A DNA stretch of 64,000 nt from Leisingera sp. NJS204 (GTDB taxonomy: Bacteria > Pseudomonadota > Alphaproteobacteria > Rhodobacterales > Rhodobacteraceae): assembly GCF_004123675.1 (NCBI RefSeq), contig NZ_CP035417.1, positions 72,501 to 136,500 of the forward strand, in the 5' to 3' direction. Under the pieces are notes generated by a model. That model was given only the letters and a program-made list of their open reading frames with translations. It had not been told where the DNA came from and did not search any database. Positions 46,408 to 56,300 of this stretch are shown here, one piece after another; position 1 is the first letter of the stretch, and the number at the start of each line of letters is the position of its first letter. The position numbers were made by a program, and so were the translations under genes.

Positions 46408-46453
46408 GGCCGGATTGCCACCGGCTTGGCAAAAGATCGCCGGGTTGTGCGGG

Positions 46454-46462
46454 TTATCCACA
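46454..46462 (+). other. DnaA-box-like 9-mer upstream of smc
   Basis: TTATCCACA matches the DnaA box consensus exactly. It is single, about 110 bases before smc, with no cluster nearby. It may be a chance match or a DnaA regulatory site. Confidence 0.4.
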
Positions 46463-46572
46463 AGATATGGTGTAGTTTGAGGCTGGTTCGCCCCGATTTG
46501 GGGATGCAGAGCGTTGACACACACGATAGGAACCGCTGAACTTTCTCGATCCGGAATCACGGAGGGGCAGCT

Positions 46573-49500
46573 TTGCGGTTTTCCAAGCTCAGGCTGAACG
46601 GCTTCAAAAGCTTTGTTGATCCTACCGAACTGGTCATTGCCGATGGGCTGACCGGGGTAGTGGGTCCAAACGGTTGCGGCAAATCCAATCTTCTGGAGGC
46701 ATTGCGCTGGGTGATGGGCGAGACCCGTGCCAAGGCAATGCGCGGCGGCGGCATGGAAGATGTGATCTTTGCCGGTACTTCGTCGCGGCCCGCGCGCAAC
46801 TTTGCCGAGGTCAGCCTGCAAATCGACAATTCTGAACGGCTGGCGCCCTCGGGGTTCAATGAGGCGGACGGGCTGGAAATCGTGCGCCGCATCACCCGCG
46901 ATGTGGGCAGTGCCTACAAGTCGAACAGCAAGGATGTGCGGGCACGCGATGTGCAGATGCTGTTTGCCGATGCCTCGACCGGGGCGCATTCGCCGGCGCT
47001 GGTGCGGCAGGGGCAGATCGCCGAGCTGATCAACGCCAAGCCCAAGGCACGGCGGCGTATTCTGGAAGAGGCGGCGGGTATTTCCGGCCTTTATCAGCGG
47101 CGCCACGAGGCTGAGCTGAAGCTGAAGAACACCGAAGCCAACCTGCTGCGTGTCGATGACGTGATCGAGCAGCTGGCGGCACAGCTGGCGCAGCTGGCCA
47201 AGCAGGCGCGGCAGGCGCAGCGCTACCGCGAGATCGGTGAAAAGCTGCGCCTGGCCGAGGGCATGCTGCTGTACCGCCGCTGGCGCGAAGCGGATGCGTT
47301 GCGGCTGGCCTCCGAGGATGAGCTGCGGGCGCGGGTTGAGCAGGCCGCCAAGGCTGAGGCGCTGGTGCGTGCAGCCGCGGCGCAGCGCGGCACGTTTGAA
47401 GAAAAGCTGCCGCCCTTGCGGGAAGAGGAGGCGATTGCCGCTGCCATCCTGCAGCGGCTGGCGGTGCAACGGGATTCGCTGGGCGATCAGGAGGCGCAGG
47501 CGCGCCAGACCATCGAACGGCTCAGCAGTCGTGTTGTGCAGCTGGGCAACGACATTGAGCGCGAAGCTGGGCTCAACAAGGACGCCGGCGAAACCATCGA
47601 ACGGCTGGAGTGGGAGCAGCGCGAGCTGTCCAAGGCCGGCGACGGGCATGACGGCAAGATGGCCGAAGCAGCGGAGCTGGCGCGTGATGCCGGCTCGATC
47701 TTGCAGGCACGCGAGGATCATCTGGCGCAGGTGACCGAGGATGTGGCCCGTCTGGCGGCTCGCCACCAGTCGGCACGCCGTGCATTAGAGGATTGCCAAC
47801 GAGCTTTGGGCCGTTCCGAGGGCGAGGCTGTGAAGGCCCGCGCCGCCAAGGGCGAGGCGCAGGATGCCTTGGAACTGGCGGTGGAGAAATTCGAAACTTC
47901 GGTGGCCGTTGAGGAAGAGGCCCGTGAGGCCTCGGAAATGGCTGAAGAGGCGCTGGCCGATGCGGATGAGACCCGCACCGAGACACAAAGCCGGGAGGCC
48001 GAAGCGCGTTCGCAGCGCTCGGAAGCCGAAGGCGGGCTGGGCGCATTGCGTGCCGAGGTTACGGCGCTGGCCAAACTGGTGGAGCGGGATACCGCCGAGG
48101 GGGGGCAGATCCTGGACGAGCTGACCGTGGCTCCGGGGTATGAAAAGGCTCTGGGTGCGGCACTGGCCGATGATCTGCGTGCGCCGCTGGCGGAGGCGGA
48201 CGGGCCGACGGGCTGGGTGTCGCTGTCCGGTTATGACCAGGATGCGCCCCTGCCCGATGGTGTGCAGCCGCTGGCGCTGTTTGTTTCCGGCCCTGATGCC
48301 CTATCCCGCCGGGTGGCGCAGATCGGACTGGTGGATGGCGATGCGGCAGCAGGGCTGCAGGCGCAGCTGATGCCAGGGCAGCGGCTGGTGACGGTTGAGG
48401 GTGACCTATGGCGTTGGGATGGTTACCGCGCTTGGGCCGAGGACGCGCCAAGTGCAGCAGCCCTGCGGCTGGAGCAATTGAACAAGCTGGAAGCGTTGAA
48501 ACAGGAGATGGAACGTGTCAGCGCCACGGCGGACGGCGCGCGTGCGGCACATGAGATGCTGTTGCGCAAGCTGGAGGAGGTGACGCTGGCCGACCAGAAC
48601 GCCCGCCAGGCGCGCCGCCTGGCCGACCAGCGGGTGGCTGACGCCGCGCGTGCGCTGAGCCGTGCCGAGGCAGACCGCAACCTGGCTGAGGCCAAACTTG
48701 AGACATTGGGGATTGCCGTCTCCCGCCATGAGGAAGACGCGCTGAGTTCCAGCCTGCAGCTGAAAGAGGCGGAAAAGGCGCTGGGAGATCTCGGCAATCT
48801 GGACCAGGCCCGCATTGCGGTTGAGGACATCAAGCAGTCGGTGGAGGCGGCGCGGATCACCATGCTGACTCACCGGTCCTCCCACGATGAGCTTCGCCGT
48901 GAAGGCGAGGCCCGCACCAAGCGCGCCCAGGAAGTGACCAAGGAACTGTCCGGCTGGCGCCACCGTCTGGAGAGCGCTGAGGCACGGATCGCAGAATTGG
49001 CCGAACGCCGCGAAGCCTCGCAAGAAGAGCTGGAAGAGGCGAATGCGGTCCCGGCGGAGATTGCCGGGAAACGCGAGGAGCTGAACGAGGCGATTTCCGA
49101 GGCAGAGGTGCGCAAGTCTGCGGCAACAGAAGCGTTGATTGCAGCCGAGGCCGAACTGCGCGACGCGGTTCATAAGGAACGCGAATGCGAGCGGCTGGCA
49201 TCTGAGGCACGCGAAGCACGCGCCCGCTCCGAGGCGCGCAGCGATGCGGCCAAGGAGGCGGTGACCCAGGCCGCGGGCCGCATCATCGAGGCGCAGCAGA
49301 TCACCCCGCAGGCATTGCTGGAGAAGCTGGGCGTTTCACCGGATGAAATGCCCGCCTCGGATGACCTGGAACACGACGTGGACCGCTGCAAGCGCCAGCG
49401 CGATGCTATGGGTGCTGTGAACTTGCGGGCGGAGGAAGATGCCCGCGGCGTGCAGAACGAGCATGACACGCTGGTCGCCGAGAAGCTGGACCTGGAAGGC

Positions 49501-50028
49501 GCGGTCAAGACCCTGCGCGACGGGATTGCCAGTCTTAACCGCGAGGGGCGCGAACGGCTGCTGACGGCGTTTGAGCAGGTGAACAACAGCTTTGCGATGC
49601 TGTTCACCCATCTGTTCGGCGGCGGCGAGGCCAATCTGGTTATGGTCGAAAGCGACGATCCGCTGGATGCGGGCCTGGAGATCATGTGCCAGCCGCCGGG
49701 CAAAAAGCTGTCGACCCTGTCGCTGCTGTCGGGCGGCGAGCAGACGCTGACCGCGATGGCGCTGATCTTTGCGGTTTTCCTGTCCAATCCGGCGCCGATC
49801 TGTGTGCTGGACGAGGTCGACGCGCCGCTGGATGACGCTAACGTCACCCGCTTCTGCGACCTTCTGGACGAGATGTGCCGCCAGACTGACACCCGTTTCC
49901 TGATCATCACCCACCACGCTGTAACGATGGCGCGGATGGACCGGCTGTTTGGGGTCACCATGCAGGAAAAGGGCGTTAGCCAGCTGGTTTCAGTTGACCT
50001 GAAGAAAGCAGAGGCGATGGTGGCCTAA
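46573..50028 (+). CDS. smc: Chromosome segregation protein SMC
   Basis: The 1151-residue protein has Walker A GPNGCGKSN (residues ~31-39), a coiled coil from ~160 to ~500, a hinge around 510-640, a second coil to ~960, and the head C-terminus with LSLLSGGEQTLTA and Walker B PICVLDEVDAPLDD. It condenses and segregates DNA with ScpAB. The start is TTG at 46573, with GGAGGGGC upstream. Confidence 0.96.
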   Translation: MRFSKLRLNGFKSFVDPTELVIADGLTGVVGPNGCGKSNLLEALRWVMGETRAKAMRGGGMEDVIFAGTSSRPARNFAEVSLQIDNSERLAPSGFNEADGLEIVRRITRDVGSAYKSNSKDVRARDVQMLFADASTGAHSPALVRQGQIAELINAKPKARRRILEEAAGISGLYQRRHEAELKLKNTEANLLRVDDVIEQLAAQLAQLAKQARQAQRYREIGEKLRLAEGMLLYRRWREADALRLASEDELRARVEQAAKAEALVRAAAAQRGTFEEKLPPLREEEAIAAAILQRLAVQRDSLGDQEAQARQTIERLSSRVVQLGNDIEREAGLNKDAGETIERLEWEQRELSKAGDGHDGKMAEAAELARDAGSILQAREDHLAQVTEDVARLAARHQSARRALEDCQRALGRSEGEAVKARAAKGEAQDALELAVEKFETSVAVEEEAREASEMAEEALADADETRTETQSREAEARSQRSEAEGGLGALRAEVTALAKLVERDTAEGGQILDELTVAPGYEKALGAALADDLRAPLAEADGPTGWVSLSGYDQDAPLPDGVQPLALFVSGPDALSRRVAQIGLVDGDAAAGLQAQLMPGQRLVTVEGDLWRWDGYRAWAEDAPSAAALRLEQLNKLEALKQEMERVSATADGARAAHEMLLRKLEEVTLADQNARQARRLADQRVADAARALSRAEADRNLAEAKLETLGIAVSRHEEDALSSSLQLKEAEKALGDLGNLDQARIAVEDIKQSVEAARITMLTHRSSHDELRREGEARTKRAQEVTKELSGWRHRLESAEARIAELAERREASQEELEEANAVPAEIAGKREELNEAISEAEVRKSAATEALIAAEAELRDAVHKERECERLASEAREARARSEARSDAAKEAVTQAAGRIIEAQQITPQALLEKLGVSPDEMPASDDLEHDVDRCKRQRDAMGAVNLRAEEDARGVQNEHDTLVAEKLDLEGAVKTLRDGIASLNREGRERLLTAFEQVNNSFAMLFTHLFGGGEANLVMVESDDPLDAGLEIMCQPPGKKLSTLSLLSGGEQTLTAMALIFAVFLSNPAPICVLDEVDAPLDDANVTRFCDLLDEMCRQTDTRFLIITHHAVTMARMDRLFGVTMQEKGVSQLVSVDLKKAEAMVA

Positions 50029-50086
50029 GGCAGAGGCACTACTGGGATTGGTGCTTTTGTTTTCGAATTTATTAGTGGAGTGACAA

Positions 50087-50554
50087 ATGAATATGCTCAA
50101 AGCAATTGCCGCATCCGTGGTCTTGATGATCCCGGTTGCCGCGGCGGCCCAGAATGTAGTCGCCAAAACCGGCGACAGTGTTGCCGGTTTCTTCAAGGAT
50201 GAGGGCGCCAAGGTCGAAGTAACCACGGACAGCGTAGGTGATCCCAAACTGAAAGTTGAGTATTACGGCAACGATTTCTCAGTCTATTACTACGGCTGCG
50301 ACAACAACACCAACTGCGAGGCCATCCAGTTCTTTTCCGGCTATCAGACAGACGGCAGCGTGCGCCTGTCCAAGATCAACGAGTGGAACAATGAAAACCG
50401 TTTTGCCCGCGGCTATGTCTCGGAAGAGGGTTCAGCCCGGATCGAAATGGATGTGTTCCTGGGCAACAAGGGCATGAGCCCGGATGATTTTGCCGAGGCA
50501 GTGGGGATCTGGAACCGCGCAATGCTGGATTTCGAAGCTTTCATTGACTGGTGA
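50087..50554 (+). CDS. Secreted YbjN-domain protein
   Basis: The 155-residue protein has a signal peptide (cut after AAAAAQ region, ~residue 21). The body shows the YbjN pattern: YYYGCDNNTNCEAIQFFSGY and KINEWNNENRFARGYVSEEG, with the two Cys probably disulfide-linked. YbjN proteins are type III secretion chaperone-like; here it is exported and its role is unknown. Confidence 0.82.
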   Translation: MNMLKAIAASVVLMIPVAAAAQNVVAKTGDSVAGFFKDEGAKVEVTTDSVGDPKLKVEYYGNDFSVYYYGCDNNTNCEAIQFFSGYQTDGSVRLSKINEWNNENRFARGYVSEEGSARIEMDVFLGNKGMSPDDFAEAVGIWNRAMLDFEAFIDW

Positions 50555-50612
50555 ACCCACGTGTCACCGGATCGTGACACCAGCTTAACAAGTGAACCGC
50601 TAAGGTAGGGGC

Positions 50613-50969
50613 ATGAAATGGATCATGCCCCTTTTTCTATCTCTGATGGCAGGCAGCGCGTTGGCCGGCGATTGGCCGCTGCGGCCCGGCGACACGGTGT
50701 TGGCGCAGGACGAACTGGACGCGCTGTCAGGCCGGTCCTTTCGCTTTTATGATGGCGGAGAGTCTCTGTATGGCAGCGATGGCGCCTATGCTTATACTTA
50801 CTCGGCGGAGAACGGCGGGGGCACCGCTTGGGGCACTTACCGGATTGCCGCAGATGGCAGCGTCTGCGTAGAGTTCGCCAACGGACTTGGCCGCTGCGAT
50901 CTGTATGTGCGTAATGGAAGCCGGGTCATCCTGATTACCGAAAAGGGCGAGCGGTTCCCGGTCCGTTAA
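50613..50969 (+). CDS. Small periplasmic protein of unknown family
   Basis: The 118-residue protein has a signal peptide cut after SALA. The mature part is rich in Gly and Tyr and has a single Cys pair (SVCVEFANGLGRC) with beta-strand character. It begins 58 bases after the YbjN gene and may form a transcript with it. Stop TAA overlaps the convergent transglycosylase stop (TTAA). Confidence 0.7.
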   Translation: MKWIMPLFLSLMAGSALAGDWPLRPGDTVLAQDELDALSGRSFRFYDGGESLYGSDGAYAYTYSAENGGGTAWGTYRIAADGSVCVEFANGLGRCDLYVRNGSRVILITEKGERFPVR

Positions 50970-52135
50970 AGCTTCTGCAGCAGCGCCGGCGTCGGCCAGG
51001 CATCAGCGGGCAGGCCAAGGCGGGCTTGCTCTTTTTGCACTGCAATCCGGGTGCGGGCGCCAAGAATGCCGTCGATATCCCCAACGTTATGGCCGCGGGC
51101 CTGGAGTATCTGCTGCAACTGCTTCATCTGGGTGCCATTCAGCCCGCTTTCGGGTTGGCCGGCGCTAAAGGCTTCTGCGCCTTTCAACCGGTTGGCAAAG
51201 TAAGCAGCCGTGAGGACATAGGTAAAACTCTGGTTCCACTCAAAATAGACGTCAAAGTTAGGGTAAGCGAGGAAAGCCGGCCCCTTGTGGCCCTGCGGCA
51301 GCAGAAGCGACGCGCGCAAGGAGGGATCGGGGAGTTTGCCGTCCCGCGCCGAGACGCCCAGACCGCGCCACTGGGCCACGGATTTCTTGCGTCCAGTGCC
51401 TGTCAGCGTCAGATCCAGATCCTGAGGGATGATGACCTCTTGCAGCCAGGGCTGGCCCGGTTTCCAACCCAAATGGGACAGCATCCGCGCACCCGACATC
51501 AGCGCGTCGGCGGCAGAGGTTTTCAGACTGACCTGCCCATCGCCGTCGGCATCGACACCATGATCCAGAATATCCCCGGGCAGCATCTGTACCATGCCGA
51601 TCTCGCCGGCCCAGGCGCCTGTTGTGCGTTTGGGATCGAAATTGCCCTGGTTGAACAGCTCCAGTGCCGAGAAGACCTGCGGCCGGAAAAGCTCCGGGCG
51701 GCGGCAGTCATGCGCCAGGGTGACAAGCGCATCGCGGGTGTTGAAATCGCCCTGATAGCCGCCATAGTCGGTCTCGAAGGCCCAGAACGCCAACAGCACA
51801 CCGCGGTCAATGCCATAGGTGTTCTCAATCCGCTGGAAGGTGGCATCATGTTTTTGCGCCATCTGGCGGCCGCGCTTGATCCGGCTTTGCGAGATCAGGT
51901 GGCGGGTGAACTCGATGAAAGGTTTTTGGAACACACCCTGGGCACGGTCGGCCTTAAGCACGCGGGCATCTTTGCGGGTGCCTGAGAAGAAGGCGTTGAC
52001 AGTGGACGTGTCATATCCGGCCTGCACCGCCTCGTCTTTCATCAGCTTAACAAAATTCTGAAAGCCGCCGCCGCATTGGGCAGTTGCCGCCGCAGGCAGC
52101 AGGCTTGCTGCAAGGACGAAGGGCATTAGGCGCAT
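50966..52135 (-). CDS. Lytic murein transglycosylase (MltB type) with peptidoglycan-binding tail
   Basis: The 389-residue protein has a signal peptide (cut near ATAQ), a lysozyme-like SLT_2 domain with the catalytic Glu in FWAFETDYGGYQG (about residue 120), and GMVQMLPGDIL nearby. A PG_binding_1 module sits at the C-terminus (~330-385, GDIDGILGARTRIAVQKEQ). No lipobox Cys follows the signal, so it is probably a soluble form. Confidence 0.9.
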   Translation of the reverse strand: MRLMPFVLAASLLPAAATAQCGGGFQNFVKLMKDEAVQAGYDTSTVNAFFSGTRKDARVLKADRAQGVFQKPFIEFTRHLISQSRIKRGRQMAQKHDATFQRIENTYGIDRGVLLAFWAFETDYGGYQGDFNTRDALVTLAHDCRRPELFRPQVFSALELFNQGNFDPKRTTGAWAGEIGMVQMLPGDILDHGVDADGDGQVSLKTSAADALMSGARMLSHLGWKPGQPWLQEVIIPQDLDLTLTGTGRKKSVAQWRGLGVSARDGKLPDPSLRASLLLPQGHKGPAFLAYPNFDVYFEWNQSFTYVLTAAYFANRLKGAEAFSAGQPESGLNGTQMKQLQQILQARGHNVGDIDGILGARTRIAVQKEQARLGLPADAWPTPALLQKL

Positions 52136-52181
52136 TGTTCCGGCGCTCCTTTGTCTGACCGCTCCCGCAGGGCCTTATGTG

Positions 52182-53093
52182 CTAGAAAACCGTGGCAATG
52201 GCAACCGTCAGGACAAGCGCAAGCGCCCAGGTCTGCCAAAGCAGGGTCACGGAGCGGGTGATGGTTTCGGCATTGGCGCTTTTGGCACCAAAGGCATGGA
52301 CCCAGGGAAAATCGCGCATCTGCCCCTCATAGGATCGCGGGCCGGCCAGTGCGGTGTCCAGCGCCCGCGCCATGGCGGCTTCAGGCCAGCCGGCATTGGG
52401 CGACCGGTGCTTCCGGGCGTCTGCAGAAATTGCGCCCCAGTGGCGCAGCTGGCCGCTGGACAGGGCGATCAGCACCCCGGTAAGGCGGGCCGGGATCAGG
52501 TTCAACAGGTCGTCCAGACGGGCAGATGCCCAGCCGAAATCCTCATACCGGCTGGTACGGTAGCCGATCATGCTGTCGGCGGTGTTGACCATCTTGTAAG
52601 CAATCAGGCCCGGCAACCCGGCAATCAGAAACCAGAAGGCAGGGGCGATGACGCCGTCCGACATGTTCTCGGCGCCGCTTTCAATGGTAGAGCGGGCGGC
52701 TTGCGGCGCCGTCATGGCCGCGGTGTCGCGGCTGACGATCATGGCCACCGCTTGGCGGCCATCCTCCAGGCTGCTGCGCAGGCCCTTGGCAACGGCAGCA
52801 ACATGTTCGATCAGCGAACGCTGGGCGATCAGGATGGCTGCCACCAGGATTTCCACCAGCGTGCCGGGCAGCGACAGCAGCTTGCCGGCGATAATGCCGC
52901 AAAGAACCAGCGCCAACGCCGCCAGCACGCCTTTGCCGCGGCGGTTTTGGCCGGTATTAAGCTTGCGGTCGAAGAAGCCGACTGCCTTGCCCATCAGCAC
53001 CGCCGGATGGGTGATACGGGACCACAGCCATTTGGGCTCGCCGAAAACGGCATCCAGCACCAGGGCCACCGCGAGCATTGCCGCGGTAGTCAT
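52182..53093 (-). CDS. cobD: Adenosylcobinamide-phosphate synthase CbiB/CobD
   Basis: The 303-residue membrane protein has about five helices and the CbiB motifs [37 protein letters not shown] and [14 protein letters not shown]. It attaches aminopropanol phosphate to cobyric acid. Its start overlaps cobC's stop by 4 bases (ATGA). Confidence 0.94.
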   Translation of the reverse strand: MTTAAMLAVALVLDAVFGEPKWLWSRITHPAVLMGKAVGFFDRKLNTGQNRRGKGVLAALALVLCGIIAGKLLSLPGTLVEILVAAILIAQRSLIEHVAAVAKGLRSSLEDGRQAVAMIVSRDTAAMTAPQAARSTIESGAENMSDGVIAPAFWFLIAGLPGLIAYKMVNTADSMIGYRTSRYEDFGWASARLDDLLNLIPARLTGVLIALSSGQLRHWGAISADARKHRSPNAGWPEAAMARALDTALAGPRSYEGQMRDFPWVHAFGAKSANAETITRSVTLLWQTWALALVLTVAIATVF

Positions 53094-54064
53094 AGCGCGG
53101 CCTCCAGCCGGTCCCAGCCGTCAGCGGGCGGCAGGCCGAGGCGCAGATAGGTTTTGGAATAAGGGAAAATGCGGCTCCAGATGCGGGCGCGGGCAAGTTT
53201 ATCCTGCCAGGCAGCAGCATCGTCAACATTGTAGAGCCTGAACAGATCGGTGCCGCCCACCAGGCTGGCGCCCTTGGCAAGCACCATTTCATCCAGCCGC
53301 GCCGCATCCGCCCGGAGCCGGCTGCGGGTGTCTCCGGCCCAGCCGTGGTCCTGCAGGGCCAGCGCGCCAGTTCGCAGGGCCGGGCCGGAGACGGCCCAAG
53401 GGCCTTGCCACGTTGACAGAGCGGCGATCAGTTTGGGATCGCCGATCGCAAAGCCGAGCCGCAGGCCGGCGAGGCCCCAGAATTTGCCAAAGCTTTTCAG
53501 GACAATCACGCCGGGGCGGGCGGCCATGCGAATCAGGCTCTCCGTTGGGCAGACGTCGCAAAAGCTTTCGTCGATAATAGTGAGCGGTGCGGTGAGCTGC
53601 TCTTCTTTCCACATCCGGCCGTCAGGGTTGTTCGGATGCACCGCGACACGGGCCTCAGCCGGGCCATCCACGCGAATCTTCCAGCCGCGGGCTTCAAAAG
53701 CAGCGGCGTGCTCGTTGTAAGTCGGCTTGCTGATCTGCACCCAGCGCGGCGCGGCCAGCGCAGGCAGGGCTGCGATCAGGGCTGATGCACCGGGGGCAGC
53801 CAGGACGGCGGCCTCATCCGGGATGTTCCAGAACGACCGCGCGGCGCGTTCCATATCGGTCAGCGCATCGGCGTCCGGAAGCGCGCCCCAATCTCCGGCA
53901 GTAAAGTCCGGCAGCGGATAGGGGTGCGGGTTGATACCGGTGGACAGGTCCATCCAATCGCTGCGGGTTCCGCCGAATTCTGCCATGGCAACGCCCAAAT
54001 TACCGCCGTGGTCCCTGGATGGGGTTGCATTTTCATGCGGGAGTTCAAGCATCGCGGTAGCCAC
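53090..54064 (-). CDS. cobC: Threonine-phosphate decarboxylase CobC
   Basis: The 324-residue fold I PLP enzyme supplies aminopropanol phosphate to CobD. It begins with [14 protein letters not shown], and the PLP Lys is in [27 protein letters not shown] marks the PLP-Asp region. No riboswitch is seen in the 136 bases upstream. A second Met four codons in is an alternative start. Confidence 0.92.
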   Translation of the reverse strand: MATAMLELPHENATPSRDHGGNLGVAMAEFGGTRSDWMDLSTGINPHPYPLPDFTAGDWGALPDADALTDMERAARSFWNIPDEAAVLAAPGASALIAALPALAAPRWVQISKPTYNEHAAAFEARGWKIRVDGPAEARVAVHPNNPDGRMWKEEQLTAPLTIIDESFCDVCPTESLIRMAARPGVIVLKSFGKFWGLAGLRLGFAIGDPKLIAALSTWQGPWAVSGPALRTGALALQDHGWAGDTRSRLRADAARLDEMVLAKGASLVGGTDLFRLYNVDDAAAWQDKLARARIWSRIFPYSKTYLRLGLPPADGWDRLEAAL

Positions 54065-54200
54065 CGGTTGAATGTTGCTCCGAACGGATCGGACGTCAAA
54101 TCAGACACAGCGGTTCATAAAGCAACCGGGACGGGGCGTGAACTCCCTAATTTTAGCGGTATCGTCCGGAATCGCCGGATTGGCGGCTGCCAGCGGCGGA

Positions 54201-55175
54201 TCAGCCGCGCCGGTGCGGTTCTTGCCAGTCGATATCCGGATTGACCGGGATGATCCGGTGCGGGTTGATGGTGTCGTGGCTGTAGTAATAGTGGCGCACG
54301 ATATGCTGCATGCCGACGGTTTCCGCCACGCCCGGCCATTGGTACAGCTCGCGGGTGTAGGCCCAAAGGTTCGGGTAGTCTGCCAACCGCTTGCGGTTGC
54401 ACTTGAAATGCACGTGATAGACCGGATCAAACCGCAGGAGTGTGGTGAACAGCCGCCAGTCGGCCTCGGTCACGCGGTCCCCCAGCAGGTAGCGGTGTTG
54501 CGACAGCAGGTCCTCCAGCCAGTCCAGGCTTTCAAACAGCGGCTTGACTGCGGTGTCATAAGCCTCTTGCGTGGTGGCAAAGCCGCATTTGTATACGCCG
54601 TTGTTTATGGTGCTGTAAATGCGGGCGTTCACGGCCTCGATCGGCTCCCGCAGCTCTTCCGGCCAGTAATCGCCGGTGTTGCCGGTGATCCCGTTGAACG
54701 CTGAGTTGAGCATTCGGATGATCTCGGCGCTTTCGTTGGAAACGATCGTATTCTGTTCCTTGTCCCACAGAACCGGCACGGTCACCCGGCCGGTATAGCC
54801 TGCATCGGCGCGGGTGTAGATCTGGTGCATATGGGAACTGCCGAACAGAGTGTCGCCGGTGGCGCCATGGTCATCCCTGTCAAAGGTCCAGCCTTCGCCT
54901 AGCATATCGGGATGCACAACGGAAAAGGATATATGATCCTCCAGCCCCTTCAGCTTGAGGAAGATCAGCGTGCGGTGGGCCCAGGGGCAGGCGAGCGAGA
55001 CAAAAAGGTGATAGCGTCCGCTTGCTGCCGGGAAGCCGCCTTTGCCCGAAGGACCGGCGCTGCCATCGGCTGTGATCCAGTTGCGGAACTGCGATTCGCT
55101 GCGTTTGAACGCGCCGCCATTGGATTTGGTATCATACCACTTGTCGTGCCATTTCCCGTCGATCAAAAGGCCCAT
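54201..55175 (-). CDS. Glutathionyl-hydroquinone reductase (Xi-class GST, YqjG type)
   Basis: The 324-residue GST has the catalytic Cys in SLACPWAHRTLIFLKLKGL (residues ~58-76) and the C-terminal helical domain with VTEADWRLFTTLLRFDPVYHVHFKCN. It removes glutathione from glutathionyl-hydroquinones, which fits a bacterium that also oxidises aromatics, though it is not in that operon. Confidence 0.92.
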   Translation of the reverse strand: MGLLIDGKWHDKWYDTKSNGGAFKRSESQFRNWITADGSAGPSGKGGFPAASGRYHLFVSLACPWAHRTLIFLKLKGLEDHISFSVVHPDMLGEGWTFDRDDHGATGDTLFGSSHMHQIYTRADAGYTGRVTVPVLWDKEQNTIVSNESAEIIRMLNSAFNGITGNTGDYWPEELREPIEAVNARIYSTINNGVYKCGFATTQEAYDTAVKPLFESLDWLEDLLSQHRYLLGDRVTEADWRLFTTLLRFDPVYHVHFKCNRKRLADYPNLWAYTRELYQWPGVAETVGMQHIVRHYYYSHDTINPHRIIPVNPDIDWQEPHRRG

Positions 55176-55389
55176 CGGGTCTGCTCCTGCTGCTGTGCGC
55201 AGGAAACATAGACCTGCTCAGGCCGGGTGCCTATGCAGTGCAGCGCGCAAGCCCTCTGCGCCACTGCACAAGAGCAACAAAATTGCGCGACCGTCAAATT
55301 TCCGAAAATGTTCACTTGATTTTATATATTTGTGACGCACCGTTGAAAGAAGGACCCGAGAGACCCTAAGCATTTGGAAGGCCGGAACG

Positions 55390-55758
55390 ATGAATACCTA
55401 TGTGCCCAAAGCCGTGCAGGAAGCGCTGGACACCGCCCGCCTTCAGGGGATGCGCAAGAAAAGCCGTTTGCGGGTAATGGCGGACAATGAGCTGGTCCCG
55501 GTTCTGCGGATGTGGAAGACGGGTTTTTCGGTTGAGGCAGAGACCGCGCCGATGCTGCGCGGGCTGGTCGATCTTTACGAGGGAGCGCGGCACCTGTCGC
55601 AATGCCTGATCGTTGCCAGCGAAGAAGAGGGCGGCGAGATGCGCTATGAATTCAAGCGCTCAACACCCGCTGCGGACAGGGCACCGCTGGATTTCTACAA
55701 ATCCCCGGACGCACCTGCCGGGCTGATCCCCTTCGACCAGTCGCAGGGCAAGATCTGA
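55390..55758 (+). CDS. Conserved hypothetical protein, 122 residues
   Basis: A soluble, mixed helical protein with KKSRLRVMADNELVPVLRMW as the most distinctive stretch and a C-terminal segment ending PFDQSQGKI. No signal, membrane helix or catalytic motif is visible. It stands alone; the 214 bases before it hold an AT-rich stretch near 55315-55333 that could be its promoter. I do not recognise a family. Confidence 0.75.
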   Translation: MNTYVPKAVQEALDTARLQGMRKKSRLRVMADNELVPVLRMWKTGFSVEAETAPMLRGLVDLYEGARHLSQCLIVASEEEGGEMRYEFKRSTPAADRAPLDFYKSPDAPAGLIPFDQSQGKI

Positions 55759-55767
55759 GCCGCTGGC

Positions 55768-56298
55768 TCAGGGACGGATTTCAATCTCCGTCCCGATTTC
55801 TGCCAGGCGCCACAGCGTTTCCATCTGTTCATTGGTGACAGCGATGCAGCCGGCGGTCCAATCGCCGGGCAGGGTGATCAGATCGCCCACCGAATTCGGC
55901 TGTCCATGAATGAAGATGTCGCCGCCGGGGCTGACCCCGGCCGCTTGGGCCTGCTTCCTGTCTTCGGGTTGCGGATAGTTGATTCCCAGCGACAGATGAT
56001 AGGCACTGTTGGGGTTGCGCCGGTCGATCAGGAATTTGCCTTCGGGCGTTTTTCCGTCACCTTCCTGAAACTTGTCACCTGCCGGTTCGAACCCTAGCGC
56101 AATGGGGAACTCCAGCACCGTCTCACCCGCCCGGCTGGCGGTCAGGCGGCGGGCGGATTTTTCGATCAGGATGCGGTCGATCCGCTCCACCGCCGCGGCC
56201 TGTGGCGGTGGAGCGGGCCGCGGTGCAAAAGCCTGCCAGGCGGCCCAGGCGGCGCCGGTCAGAACAACCAGCGCCAGAAGACGCAGCAGGCGCTTCAT
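55768..56298 (-). CDS. L,D-transpeptidase (YkuD) family protein
   Basis: The 176-residue exported enzyme has one N-terminal membrane anchor (LLRLLALVVLTGAAWAAW) and a YkuD core. The catalytic His is in IFIHGQP and the catalytic Cys in GDWTAGCIAVTNEQM (about residue 150). It links or modifies peptidoglycan. Its start lies 2 bases after the stop of the C-S lyase gene. Confidence 0.92.
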   Translation of the reverse strand: MKRLLRLLALVVLTGAAWAAWQAFAPRPAPPPQAAAVERIDRILIEKSARRLTASRAGETVLEFPIALGFEPAGDKFQEGDGKTPEGKFLIDRRNPNSAYHLSLGINYPQPEDRKQAQAAGVSPGGDIFIHGQPNSVGDLITLPGDWTAGCIAVTNEQMETLWRLAEIGTEIEIRP

Positions 56299-56300
56299 GG

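Noticed and set aside
45403-47766. A 787-codon open frame on the minus strand
   Set aside because: It runs antisense to the aminotransferase and smc genes. Long antisense frames are common in GC-rich genes, and its protein is low-complexity His/Gln/Arg-rich without domains.
54065-54200. Possible second cobalamin riboswitch upstream of cobC-cobD
   Set aside because: None of the conserved core blocks is present in this 136-base region.
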